Shown piece by piece: positions 7,471 to 17,800 of a DNA stretch of 64,000 bases (positions are counted from its first letter, which is position 1; the number at the start of each line of letters is the position of its first letter). Both the position numbers and the translations under genes were made by a program. Below the pieces are notes generated by a model. The model was not told the origin of the DNA, searched no databases, and saw only the letters and a program-made list of their open reading frames with translations. Source of the stretch: Anaerocolumna sp. AGMB13020 (lineage in GTDB: Bacteria > Bacillota > Clostridia > Lachnospirales > Lachnospiraceae); assembly GCF_033100115.1 (NCBI RefSeq), contig NZ_CP136910.1:3186001-3250000 (forward strand), written 5' to 3'.

Positions 7471-8835
7471 ATGTATCAGAAAAGCAGATATCTTGAGGTG
7501 AATAAAAGAGACAGGGATTATCTTGTCTACCATAGGTTATTTGGAAATCTATCAAAGCTTAATGAGAAGGCATATCAAATTCTGGAAAATATATCTGAAC
7601 AGAATTTGGATAAAGCTGATTTTAAGGATATTAAGAATAAGTTTATTGATAATTATTTTATAGTGGAAGAGAAGGAAGAGGACGAAATATTAAAGGAGGA
7701 AATAGCTAACAGAAAGTTAGCCGACGACGGCAGGCTGTTAGTAGGCTTGCAGCTTGTAGTATCTAATTTCTGTAACTTTCATTGTACATACTGTTTTTTA
7801 AATGAAGAACACAAACTAAGGGACAACAGTGAAGCAAACCGTCCTTCCGATATGAACTTTGAGGTTGCCAGACAGGCAATTGAGAATATGCTCGAGAATA
7901 TCAGAAAGAATGGAAATAATTTATTGTCTATCGAATTCTTTGGTGGGGAACCCTTGATGAACTGGAAATTAATCAGGCAGGTGTTTGATGTTTATGGTTC
8001 TGGTGAGGAGCTGGGAGTTGAGATATCGTATACCATTACAACCAACGGTTCACTCATTACCGAAGAAATGGCAGAGTATTTTCATAAATTAAAAGTATCT
8101 CTTATTATCAGCTATGATTCTCCAAACAGCAGGGAACGTATTAGTAAAAATGGTCTGTTGTTAGATGATATCATGGTTCCGGTATTAAAAATGCTGAAAG
8201 CAAAAAAGGTAACGGTAAGCTTTAATTCCGTTATATCAAAATGGACTATCAGTAATTATGATTATAAAGGATTGGTTGATTTCGCTGCTGAACATGGAAT
8301 TCGTTATTTGGGGCTGATTCTTGATCTGGATGGTGATTTTATAGGAAAAGGCTTTCAGGAAGAGGATATTATTAAACTTTTACTGGATGCCTATGATTAT
8401 GGAATCCAGAAGGAAATCCAAATAACTGGATACTGGGCAAAAATGTATAGCCAGATTAAAAATGAAGAAGGGACTTTTTTTGAAAAAGGCTACAAGGCAT
8501 GTCCAGCAACAGGCAGTAAGGTCAGTGTTGAGCCATCCGGAGATATATTTGCCTGTAAATGCTGCCCTAGTAAGATGGGGAGTATTGATCGGCTTACCGA
8601 TGTATTAAAAGGAGAGAAATACAGAGATTATTTAAATAAAGTCTACAAGAACGGAAATGATTGCAACGGCTGTGAAATACAATCCTTCTGCTCCGGTGTT
8701 TGCGTTGGAGCTTTGGAGAAAAAGGGAAGCATGTATGGTAATAACAAGAGTCTGTGCAATGTTTACAAAGCCATAACCAAAGAACTTATCTTAAGAACCG
8801 ATGACAATGATTTTTCTGATATTATCGAAGTCTGA
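7471..8835 (+). CDS. Radical SAM/SPASM peptide maturase 1
   Basis: 454 residues. N-terminal ~85 residues resemble a small winged-helix, PqqD/RRE-like recognition domain. The radical SAM core carries CNFHCTYC (C101, C105, C108) for the SAM-binding cluster, then FFGGEP (157-161) and TTNGS. The C-terminal SPASM region has C344, C362, C364, C365, C398, C401, C407, C411 and C429, enough for auxiliary Fe-S clusters. Such enzymes install cross-links or other radical modifications in peptides. It begins 194 nt after the peptide gene and ends 15 nt before its paralogue. SD GAGGGAG. The reaction is not predictable from sequence. Confidence 0.85.
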   Translation: MYQKSRYLEVNKRDRDYLVYHRLFGNLSKLNEKAYQILENISEQNLDKADFKDIKNKFIDNYFIVEEKEEDEILKEEIANRKLADDGRLLVGLQLVVSNFCNFHCTYCFLNEEHKLRDNSEANRPSDMNFEVARQAIENMLENIRKNGNNLLSIEFFGGEPLMNWKLIRQVFDVYGSGEELGVEISYTITTNGSLITEEMAEYFHKLKVSLIISYDSPNSRERISKNGLLLDDIMVPVLKMLKAKKVTVSFNSVISKWTISNYDYKGLVDFAAEHGIRYLGLILDLDGDFIGKGFQEEDIIKLLLDAYDYGIQKEIQITGYWAKMYSQIKNEEGTFFEKGYKACPATGSKVSVEPSGDIFACKCCPSKMGSIDRLTDVLKGEKYRDYLNKVYKNGNDCNGCEIQSFCSGVCVGALEKKGSMYGNNKSLCNVYKAITKELILRTDDNDFSDIIEV

Positions 8836-8850
8836 TACAGGAGTTAACCT

Positions 8851-10263
8851 ATGAAGCAGATACAATTATCGAAGTATGTAACGTTTATGGAACGACCAAA
8901 GGATATCATAGCCTATCATAGTCAGATTGGGGAGGTCTGTTCCATTGATCCGGCTATCTATGGAATATTGTCCTATTTCTATAAACCTGTTGTTTATAAA
9001 GAGTATATGGATATAAAAGAGAATCTGGAGACTGGGATTCCGTTAGAAGAGGTAAAAGAGATTATTGATGAGTTTGCAGAAAAAGGTTTTCTGATCCATG
9101 ATGGCGTAGATAAGGATTATGTTACGCTGCATACGCAAGAGCGGTTACAAGGCTTGCTGACAGGAGGTCAGATAAAAACCATTCAACTTATTGTCAGCAA
9201 CAATTGCAATTTTAAATGTAAATATTGTTTTGAACACTCTATCTATAGTTCAGAAGAAAGAAAAGTGTCACAAAATGAAAGCAGTAATAAGGTTATGAGC
9301 TGTAAGGATGCCATCGAATATATCAAGCTGGTCCTGCTGCAGGTTAAAAAAGCAGGAAACCGAGACTTACATATACAGTTTTTTGGTGGGGAACCCTTAA
9401 CCAATAAGGATACCATAAAGGCTGTTCTGGACTACTACGGAGACGGTAGCAAGTATGGTGTAGACTTGTCCTACAGTATTGTGACAAATGGTTCCTTAAT
9501 CGACTCTGATATAGCAGAATATTTTAACAGATACGGAGTGGCAGTAGTTGTCAGCTTTGACAGTCCAAATAAATCGAATAGGAATATGCTTTCCGGAAAA
9601 GACAGCCGCAACCAGATATATAATGCCCTGGAGATTCTTAAAAGTACGAATAATTATGTGGCATTTAATTCTGTTCTGTCAGAGTGCACCTATGAATATT
9701 TTGATACCTCTATTATTGACTGTGCATTAGAGTACGGGGTCAGGGAGGTTGGGGTGGTTCTGGATCTTTCACCGGAATTTTATAATAGACCTGTAGCAGA
9801 GATTGCGGATAAATTAATTGACCTCTACCGATACGGGAAGAGTAAAAATGTTCCGGTATCCGGTTATTGGATGAGTACCTATCGCAGCATGTTTGAACAT
9901 TTAGATTTGGCTAAGGGGTTTAAGACCTGTTCCGGTACTGGAAGTCAGCTTAGTATTGAACCAAATGGAAGTATTTTCGCTTGTAAAGGATCTTCCAGAT
10001 ATTATGGAAATATCTATGAACTTAATAAATTGCTTGAGAGTAATACCTACCGGCTTTATGCAGAGAGAAGCTTAAGAAATTCACACAGGTGCAATACCTG
10101 TAAACTGGAGGGATTTTGTTCCGGTTTCTGTCTTGGTCCATTGGAGCAGCAGTACAGTGATATTAATTATCTGGTGGAGAACTATTGTGAACTTATGAAA
10201 ACTGTGATAGAGCGTTTATTATTAGAAGAGGGTGAAATCGATACGTATGAGCTATCATTATAA
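8851..10263 (+). CDS. Radical SAM/SPASM peptide maturase 2
   Basis: 470 residues, same architecture as the preceding gene: a probable RRE-like N-terminal domain to about residue 95, CNFKCKYC (C119, C123, C126), FFGGEP (177-182), VTNGS, and a SPASM region with C360, C378, C414, C417, C423, C427 and C446. Both share FNSV and long stretches of the TIM-barrel strands, so they arose by duplication, yet the SPASM cysteine sets differ: this one lacks the CKCC cluster. SD AGGAG, 15 nt after the first enzyme. It probably works on the same precursor at a different position or step. Confidence 0.85.
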   Translation: MKQIQLSKYVTFMERPKDIIAYHSQIGEVCSIDPAIYGILSYFYKPVVYKEYMDIKENLETGIPLEEVKEIIDEFAEKGFLIHDGVDKDYVTLHTQERLQGLLTGGQIKTIQLIVSNNCNFKCKYCFEHSIYSSEERKVSQNESSNKVMSCKDAIEYIKLVLLQVKKAGNRDLHIQFFGGEPLTNKDTIKAVLDYYGDGSKYGVDLSYSIVTNGSLIDSDIAEYFNRYGVAVVVSFDSPNKSNRNMLSGKDSRNQIYNALEILKSTNNYVAFNSVLSECTYEYFDTSIIDCALEYGVREVGVVLDLSPEFYNRPVAEIADKLIDLYRYGKSKNVPVSGYWMSTYRSMFEHLDLAKGFKTCSGTGSQLSIEPNGSIFACKGSSRYYGNIYELNKLLESNTYRLYAERSLRNSHRCNTCKLEGFCSGFCLGPLEQQYSDINYLVENYCELMKTVIERLLLEEGEIDTYELSL

Positions 10264-11557
10264 AGTGGAAAGCAATAAAAAAGCAGTTGTGAGCTTCAAT
10301 CGTAACTTCTGGATTTTGTTTTGGGGTAAGATTGTATCTCAATTGGGGGAAGGCATTTTTAATATTGCCCTGCCCTGGTACATTTTAAATGCAACAGCAT
10401 CTGCAACAGCGATGAGTACTTATTATATTATTGGAAATATAACCTGTGGGTTGGTATTGTTTTTATTTGGAAAGATGATAGACAGATGGAAAAAGGAAAA
10501 AATAATGTATGCAACAGATTATATACGAGGGATCTATATATTGTTCCTTCTATTTATGGTTATAGTCGATTTACCCTACAAATTCCTCTGGATTTATCTT
10601 GGTGCTGTGATTACTTATATCTGTGCGGGATTATTCAATCCGGCTTCCATGAGTATCTTACCTTCCATACTGGAGGAGGAAAAATTAACAAAGGCCAATT
10701 CCCTGCTGGCTGTTGTAGATAATACCATAGCCATTCTGGGCCTCGCAGTTGGAGTTGCGGTATACGAGGCGTTGGGAATTCACTTGGTCTTCCTTATAAC
10801 CGGCGTTGCATATATCATATCAGCCATTACGGAAATGTTCATTCACCCGTCAAGGATGGTTAAATTAGAAAAAGTACTGCAAAAATCAGGAACCCGGGCA
10901 GGTATACAATATCTGCTTCAGAATAAAAAGATTTTATTTATCATAGTTTTTGCATTGGTCTGGAACTATATTTATATATCCATTTATTCCATTTATATCC
11001 CTTATATGTTTAATGTTGTATTCAAGACAACTTTAGCAGCGGTTGCTGTCATACAAATAGCCATGTCGCTTGGACTGTTACTAGGAGCAGCTCTGGCATT
11101 AAAGTTTAATATCAAAGAAAAATTATACAGTAATCTTACGAAGGTTGTTATTATACAATTTCCTGTTTTTTCACTGCTGCCTCTTATTGTTCTTCTGCAT
11201 GGGACTGTTCTTCCATCTTCCTTTTTTTTAGTGGGGTTCTTTGCTGCTTTATTTTTTATATTAGGAATAACAGTTGCAATGGTTAATGTAAACATAAGTG
11301 TAATATTACAGACAGAAACAAAAAGTGAATTTTTGGGAAGAATATATTCACTGAAATCGTTGGGTTCCATGATTTCCATGTCGGCAGGATTGTTTTTAGG
11401 AGGAATTATTATTGAAAATATGCCGGTTGTAATAGCCTTTTTGATTAATTCTATCCTGTTTGCCGGTCTTACAGCATTTATGATAAATGAATTCTTAAGA
11501 AAACCTGAAGAAATAGAGCAACAAGATAATATAAACTTACAAAAAGCAAAAATCTGA
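10247..11557 (+). CDS. MFS transporter, probable exporter of the peptide product
   Basis: About 436 residues with roughly 12 hydrophobic segments and the MFS loop 2-3 motif GKMIDRWKKEK. It starts with ATG at 10247, overlapping the maturase by 17 nt (a GTG at 10232 is an alternative), so it is coupled to the maturases. A short polar C-terminus follows the last helix. By context it most likely exports the modified peptide or gives self-protection. No protease or peptidase-containing ABC transporter is present in the locus, so leader removal would need an enzyme from elsewhere or may not occur. Confidence 0.8.
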   Translation: MSYHYKVESNKKAVVSFNRNFWILFWGKIVSQLGEGIFNIALPWYILNATASATAMSTYYIIGNITCGLVLFLFGKMIDRWKKEKIMYATDYIRGIYILFLLFMVIVDLPYKFLWIYLGAVITYICAGLFNPASMSILPSILEEEKLTKANSLLAVVDNTIAILGLAVGVAVYEALGIHLVFLITGVAYIISAITEMFIHPSRMVKLEKVLQKSGTRAGIQYLLQNKKILFIIVFALVWNYIYISIYSIYIPYMFNVVFKTTLAAVAVIQIAMSLGLLLGAALALKFNIKEKLYSNLTKVVIIQFPVFSLLPLIVLLHGTVLPSSFFLVGFFAALFFILGITVAMVNVNISVILQTETKSEFLGRIYSLKSLGSMISMSAGLFLGGIIIENMPVVIAFLINSILFAGLTAFMINEFLRKPEEIEQQDNINLQKAKI

Positions 11558-11569
11558 ATAGGATACAGG

Positions 11570-11616
11570 CTGCTGCCAACAGTGAAAGTATATAAACTGT
11601 CAGGCAGCAGTTTTTT
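11570..11616 (+). terminator. Terminator of the peptide locus
   Basis: CTGCTGCC...ACAGT (11570-11583) pairs with ACTGT...GGCAGCAG (11596-11610), followed by TTTTTTACC. It ends the unit 13-60 nt after the transporter stop. Confidence 0.9.
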
Positions 11617-11747
11617 ACCTTCTTTACTAATTTCATATAAATCTTTCCTCATAAATAAAACTATACCTTTTCAACCAGCAGGATTCCAAGTATAATTGAA
11701 AGAAATAAAATTTGTCGATCAGCGATGAAATAGAAGGTGGGAGATAT

Positions 11748-13715
11748 TTGCGGCGGCCTCAAATGTGGGTGTTGACTTTAATACTTGGAATCAGCATTCT
11801 TATAGCAATTTATTATAAAATGAACCATACAGACGTTTTTGTGGTAAAGGGAACCGTTGATGCAGAAGAATCAATGCCTAGCGGCAGAAAGATCCTTCCA
11901 CTAAACGGAGAGTGGGAATTCTACTGGGGGCAGCTTCTGGAACCGGAGGACTTTAAAAAGGAAGTGAGGGTTCACTCTTATATGATGGTTCCAGGGAGTT
12001 GGAGAAAGGATATCGATGGGAAGAAATATCCGGATTATGGGTATGCTACCTATCGCATTACCCTGACAAAGGTGAATCCTGGGGTGATTTACGGCTTGAA
12101 AAAGCAGAGTATTCGAATTGCCAGTAAAATATATGTCAATGGGAAGCTGCTGATACAAAACGGTTCTGTATCAGATTCTGTACGTGGCGAAAATATGGGC
12201 AATATGCCCGAAGCAGTGTATTTTCAGTCAGATGAGGATAAAATTGAGATTATTATACAGGTATCAAGCCATAAGATTTTTGGTGGGGGTATCGCGGAAG
12301 CCATATATTTTGGTGAGCAGCAGGAAATTACCTCTTTTGGTGCCAGGAATATTGTGCGGGATATGCTGCCAATTGCCTTTAGCTTTGGGGTGGCAGCCGT
12401 GTACCTGATCATTGTATTGGTGAGCCCGGGTTATTATAAAAAGGAAAAGGCGAGTGTATTTTTCCCAATGGGAGCGGCTTCTCTGGCCTTAATCAATGGA
12501 ACGCTGGGAGAACGTATCATAAAATATATTCTACCCGGAATATCGGCTGAAGGCCTGTTGAATCTGGAGTCCGTTTTGATTAGTATGGGTATCCTTTCTA
12601 TTGTAATGGCGGTTTATCATCTGGATAGGAAGTTTATTTCCACCCAGTACAGAAACATCGTAATTCTGATACAAGGTCTGTTTGCTATCCTTTATGTGGT
12701 TTTGCCTGCGGAAACCCCTGGAATCCGGACAGTGTTTATCATTATTGACCTGCTTATCATAATTGCCGTTGAGTTCCGGGTATTGTATCTTTTTATGAAA
12801 AGGACTGAGCTTAGAATTAGCGGAATAGAGCATGGACTTCTCCTTCTGGTATTGTATTTTATTGATGTATATTGCATTGACCAGCTGGTTTTCACAAAAG
12901 GGCTGATTGGAAATGATATGATGTCACTGACAGCAAGCGTCCTGTATATAACTGTCTGGGTGTTCCTGCTTACCTATAGGTATCATGTTATGTATAAAAA
13001 GAATGAGGAGCTGACAGTGGCATTGCTGGAAAGCAATTATAACATGGAGAGAGTAACAAATCATGCGGAACGTAGCGAAATCGCATTTTTACAGGCTCAG
13101 ATAAAACCACATTTTCTGTTTAATTCCCTAAACAGTATTCTTAGCCTGTGTTATAGCAATCCCGAGAAAGCCTCTGAACTTCTCTGGCATCTGGCGGAAT
13201 TTTTAAAAAGTGCTTTTAACATTGATATGACATCGGAATTTATCCGGGTAGAAAGCGAGCTTGAAAGTATCCGTTCCTATGTATTTATAGAAAAAACACG
13301 GTTTGGGAAAAGGCTTAAGGTGGAGATGGAGATTGAAGAAGCTCTCAAACACCAAAGGATAGTACCCTTACTGATTCAACCCCTGGTAGAAAATGCGATC
13401 CGCCATGGAGCCCTGAAAAGAGAAGAGGGTGGAAATGTCAGATTATCAATTCAAAAGGAGGAGGGCTTTGGGGTTGTTACCGTCTACGACAATGGTCCCG
13501 GTTTTTCTCCAAACAGCCTGGCAACGCTTTCCGGGAAAGCAGGGGATACAGAAACTGAACGGAAAGGCGTCGGTATTGGGAATATCAAAAAGCGGTTAAT
13601 GCATTACTATGGGGAGGAGTTGCACATAGAAGAGCAGGAAGAAGGGGTTAAAGTATGGTTTCGGTTTCATCTGGAAGAGGAGGACGGACATGTTAAAGGC
13701 AGTAATTGTAGATGA
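11748..13715 (+). CDS. 7TMR-DISM sensor histidine kinase (LytS/YesM-type kinase domain)
   Basis: About 655 residues. One N-terminal membrane segment, an extracellular galactose-binding-like 7TMR-DISM domain (LNGEWEFYWGQLL, MVPGSWR), seven membrane segments, a short coiled coil, then a His_kinase domain with QAQIKPHFLFNSLNSI (phosphorylatable His) and an HATPase with LVENAIRHG, DNGPGF and GVGIGNIKKRL. I chose the TTG at 11748 because GGTGGGAG lies 5-7 nt upstream; a TTG at 11712 would add 12 residues but lacks an SD. It overlaps the response regulator by 26 nt. DISM domains usually bind carbohydrate-like or small ligands; the signal is unknown. Confidence 0.85.
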   Translation: MRRPQMWVLTLILGISILIAIYYKMNHTDVFVVKGTVDAEESMPSGRKILPLNGEWEFYWGQLLEPEDFKKEVRVHSYMMVPGSWRKDIDGKKYPDYGYATYRITLTKVNPGVIYGLKKQSIRIASKIYVNGKLLIQNGSVSDSVRGENMGNMPEAVYFQSDEDKIEIIIQVSSHKIFGGGIAEAIYFGEQQEITSFGARNIVRDMLPIAFSFGVAAVYLIIVLVSPGYYKKEKASVFFPMGAASLALINGTLGERIIKYILPGISAEGLLNLESVLISMGILSIVMAVYHLDRKFISTQYRNIVILIQGLFAILYVVLPAETPGIRTVFIIIDLLIIIAVEFRVLYLFMKRTELRISGIEHGLLLLVLYFIDVYCIDQLVFTKGLIGNDMMSLTASVLYITVWVFLLTYRYHVMYKKNEELTVALLESNYNMERVTNHAERSEIAFLQAQIKPHFLFNSLNSILSLCYSNPEKASELLWHLAEFLKSAFNIDMTSEFIRVESELESIRSYVFIEKTRFGKRLKVEMEIEEALKHQRIVPLLIQPLVENAIRHGALKREEGGNVRLSIQKEEGFGVVTVYDNGPGFSPNSLATLSGKAGDTETERKGVGIGNIKKRLMHYYGEELHIEEQEEGVKVWFRFHLEEEDGHVKGSNCR

Positions 13716-14637
13716 TGAGATTCTGGTGCTTGATTATTTGAGGGATATTCTGCTTGGGCTTAAGGTAGAGGTTGTGGGAGAGTTCACCAGTGCCAGGAAG
13801 GCTCTTGAACGTCTGCCGGAGTTAAGGCCGGATATTATATTTCTTGATATTGAAATGCCGGGAATCAATGGCATAGAGCTTGCCGCAGAAATAGCGGGAC
13901 GTCTTGACTCTGCCAATATTGTTTTTGTAACGGCCTATGATAAATATGCGGTGGAAGCCTTTAAGCTGAATGCGCTGCATTATATCCTGAAGCCTGCAAG
14001 CAGGGAGGATATAACCCAGGCTTTGGCAAGAGTAAGAAAGACGGAGTTGCCGGTAGCTCCTTTGTATAAGAAACTATATGTCCGTCTTTTTGGAAAGGTT
14101 GCCATACAGGACGAGGAAGGCAATTCTTTATTAAAGTGGCCTACCCAGAAGACGGAGGAAATGTTTGCTCTATTGATGCTCTATGGAAAGCAGGGTATTG
14201 ATAAATGGAGTCTGATTGAGAAGCTTTGGCCCTTATCGGAAAAGATCAGAGTAGAAAATACAATGTATACCACCATTTACCGTATGAAGAAAGCCTTACA
14301 GGAGGCGGGAATCAAGAATGTACTTTATAACAGGCTGGGAAAGTATTTCTTTGCTATGGAAGGGGTCTGGTGTGATGTCTTTCAACTTGAAAGCCTTTAT
14401 GAGACCTTTCAGAAAGAAATGGGACAGGAAGACTTTATAAGCGAACAACTATTTTTTGTTTACCAGGGGGAATTGTTTGGAAGTAAAGACTACCTGTGGG
14501 GAGAACTGCAAAAGTATGCATACCAGAATATGTTTGATAAGCTGTGTGCCGGGCTGGCAAATGAATATGAGTCAAAAGGTAATAGAGATAAGGCAGAGGA
14601 AATTTATATAAACCAGCAGTTAAGATGTGAGGTGTAG
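13690..14637 (+). CDS. Response regulator with SARP-like (BTAD) output domain
   Basis: 315 residues. Receiver domain 1-120 with D8/D9, the phosphoacceptor D53 in FLDIEMPG and Lys in ILKPAS. After a linker, a winged-helix trans_reg-like segment (about 130-215, LLKWPTQKTEEMFALLMLYG) and a helical bacterial transcriptional activator domain (about 220-310), as in SARP-type regulators. ATG overlaps the kinase stop region by 26 nt, so the pair is co-translated. Target genes are unknown; the peptide locus and the secreted protein on either side are natural candidates. Confidence 0.85.
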   Translation: MLKAVIVDDEILVLDYLRDILLGLKVEVVGEFTSARKALERLPELRPDIIFLDIEMPGINGIELAAEIAGRLDSANIVFVTAYDKYAVEAFKLNALHYILKPASREDITQALARVRKTELPVAPLYKKLYVRLFGKVAIQDEEGNSLLKWPTQKTEEMFALLMLYGKQGIDKWSLIEKLWPLSEKIRVENTMYTTIYRMKKALQEAGIKNVLYNRLGKYFFAMEGVWCDVFQLESLYETFQKEMGQEDFISEQLFFVYQGELFGSKDYLWGELQKYAYQNMFDKLCAGLANEYESKGNRDKAEEIYINQQLRCEV

Positions 14638-14661
14638 AAAAAATTCCTTTGTACATAAACC

Positions 14662-14705
14662 AAGCCTCAGACATGGAAGAAGATCTTCTGTGCCTGGGGC
14701 TTTTA
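14662..14705 (+). terminator. Terminator after the response regulator
   Basis: A long imperfect stem, AAGCCTCAGACATGGAAG pairing (with G-U pairs) to CTTCTGTGCCTGGGGCTT, followed by TTATATT. Confidence 0.8.
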
Positions 14706-14862
14706 TATTGCGGCCAATTTATATAACTTACATATTGAGTTAAATACATTCGCATTTCCTGAAGTAATAGGTCGATTCTTGTGAGAATTTTGTGAAAATA
14801 GGTTGTTATAATCATATCAACGCTAAGTTTAGGCGGATTGACAGTAATAAAAGGAGGAATAT

Positions 14863-17800
14863 ATGAGAAGAAAAATAAAAAGCTGGAATAAGAGGCTTTT
14901 ATGTATTACCTTATCTTTGCTGATTCTGTATACCGGATTACCGCAGTATACAGCTTTGGCAGCTGAGAATTATGAGGTAACGACCATTGCAGGAATTCAA
15001 TCTCCCGGCTTCGGAGGGGATGAAGGACCGGCAAATTTAGCCAGCCTCAACGCACCGAATGGAGTAGCTATAGATAACCAGGGCAATCTGTATATTGCAG
15101 ATACGCTTAACAGCAGAGTACGCAAAGTGTCTGCAGAGGGTATAATTACAACAGTAGCAGGTAATGGAAACCCTGGTTATGCAGGAGATGGCGGTAGTGC
15201 AAAAGCGGCTGAACTAAATGACCCAAGGGGAATCGTATTGGACAGTCAGGGAAATCTATACATAGCAGATAGTAAGAATTATGTAGTCCGTAAAGTGACA
15301 GCAGATGGTGTTATCAGTACAATAGCCGGAATAGCCGGAAGCTTCGGCCACTCAGGAGATGGCGGACCTGCTGTTGAAGCCATGCTAAAGCAGCCTTTTG
15401 GAGTTGCAGTGGACAGTCAGGATAACCTATACATAGCTGATATACAGGACCAGGTAATCCGAAAGGTAACAACAGATGGAATCATTAGTACAGTGGCAGG
15501 ACAGTCTGGGGTTGTGGGCTATTCAGGAGACGGAGGGGCTGCTATTGACGCACAGTTCCATAATCCTACGGGAGTAGCGTTAGACAATCAGAATAACCTT
15601 TACATAGCTGATATGGATAATAATGTAGTCCGTAAAGTAACAGAAGACGGAGTAATAAATACCATAGCAGGACAGTTTGGCACAAATGGATATGGCGGCG
15701 ATGAGGGACCGGCCACCAAAGCCCTCTTAAGAGGTCCTGCAGATGTGGCACTAGATAATTACGGGAACTTATATATCATAGAATATTTTAATAATGTACT
15801 TCGTAAAGTAACACCGGAGGGAATCATCAGCACGGTAGTAGGGAACTTCCCGGTATTAAATGCCGAATTTAATTATCCTTTTGGTCTGGCGATCGATAAC
15901 AATGGTGTATTTTATGTGGCCGACACAGCAAACAGTAAAATTAAGAAAATAAATACGGTTACTTACGCAGCAGCTTTGTCGCAGGAAGGGGAGTACGTTT
16001 TCCCAAAGCTTCTGTGGGGTTATAATACAGGGGAAATAGAAAGCAAGACCATAACTGTGACCAATACTGGATCAGGAACTCTAAAGAACCTGAAAATAAC
16101 GATAAGCGGCAGTGGCGCAGGTAGCTTTGAGCTTGGAAGACTTACAAGAACTACGTTAGACAATACAAATACAACGGCTGTTTTTACGGTGCAGGCGAGA
16201 GAATGGCTGGCTCTGGGAACCCATACGGCCACTATAACAGTGTCGGCAGATAAGATGCAGGACATAAGCTTTACTGTAACGCAGACAATAGAAGAGGAAA
16301 TAACAGATGCCCAAACCCCTCAGATTATCAGACAGCCTCAGGAGGTCACAGTTGAGGAAGGCAAAGATGTAAACTTTGAGGTAGCAGCAACAGTAGAAAA
16401 AGGAAATCTGAGCTACCAATGGTATAGAAATACAACGAATAGCAATACCGGAGGAACTATCATAAGCGGAGCAGTCCAGAGCAGCTACAGGGCACCAGCG
16501 GATGAACTGAAAGATTCCTGGTATTACTGTGTGATAACCAATCTGGATACGGAAGCTACTGGAAGTAAAACCGCCAGCGTAACCAGTAATGCAGCCAAAG
16601 CAGTAACCCAGTCTGTCACCAACGCGGAAACACCCGGAATCTTAAAACATCCCAAGGATGTAACGGTACAAAAAGGGGAAGAAGCCATTTTAGAGGTAAC
16701 AGCGGCGGTAAGCAGCGGAAGTCTTACTTACCAATGGTACAGTAACGCGGAGGACAGTACGGAGGGCGGAACACCCATAGAGGGAGCAGTACAGGACAGC
16801 TATGGGGCACCGACGGACACAGAAGGGAAAAAGTGGTATTACTGTGTAGTAACCAATACGGATCCCGGTGTTAATGGTAATAAGACAGCGGCAGTGACAA
16901 CAAGCACCGCTTCTGTAACTGTAATATCAAAGACAGAGTCTGCGGAATATACCGTAACAGTAATTGGCGGAAGCGGCGGAGGAAGCTATCCCGAAAATTC
17001 CGATGTATCCATCACTGCTAACCCGGCACCTGCAGGTAAGGTATTTTATAGATGGACCTCCAGCAGGAATATAGCCTTTCAAAACCCAGAAGCAGAAAGT
17101 ACAGTATTTACAATGCCGGCAGGAGAAGTAACAATTACGGCAGAGTACCGGAACACACCAACAGTTACTCCTGCCTTACCTTCCACCCCCGATGAAGACG
17201 GGGACATTGGAAATCAGGATAAAACGGAGGAAAAGACCATAAAAGTGGTTGAAGCTCCGAAAGGTATCCCTAATACCGCCATCATCTCAGTAGAAGAGGT
17301 TGGTAAAGCCTTTGATAAATCAGTGGAAGTCCGGTTAAAAGAGGATTCTGCTGCGGAAAGAGAAGTAAGAAAAGCCCTGGAAACAGATACAATCGGATTG
17401 AATATGGAAACAATGCAGATATTCCCCTTAGACATAAGCTTATACATCAAGGGAACCAATACGAAGGTACAGCCGGCACAAGGCACTTCTGTGCGAATTA
17501 CCTGCCCCATTCCAACGTCGCTGCTCCCGGAAAAGGAGAAGCTACTGGTAGTGACGGTGACAAACGAAAAGCTTCAGGTTCTACCGGCGGAGCTGACAGT
17601 GAAGGAAGGGGTAAGCTGCCTACAATTTGAAGCAGCACATTTTTCTCCGTATGCCTTTGTAGTCGACAGTGATGGCAGGCTGGCAGAAGGAGCACAGATA
17701 ATAACTGATATCACTGTTACAGAAGGAACTCTCACAGAGATCAGACCTGAGAACCTGCCAGCAGGTGCAGAGGTGAAATATCACGTATCCACTCCAACCT

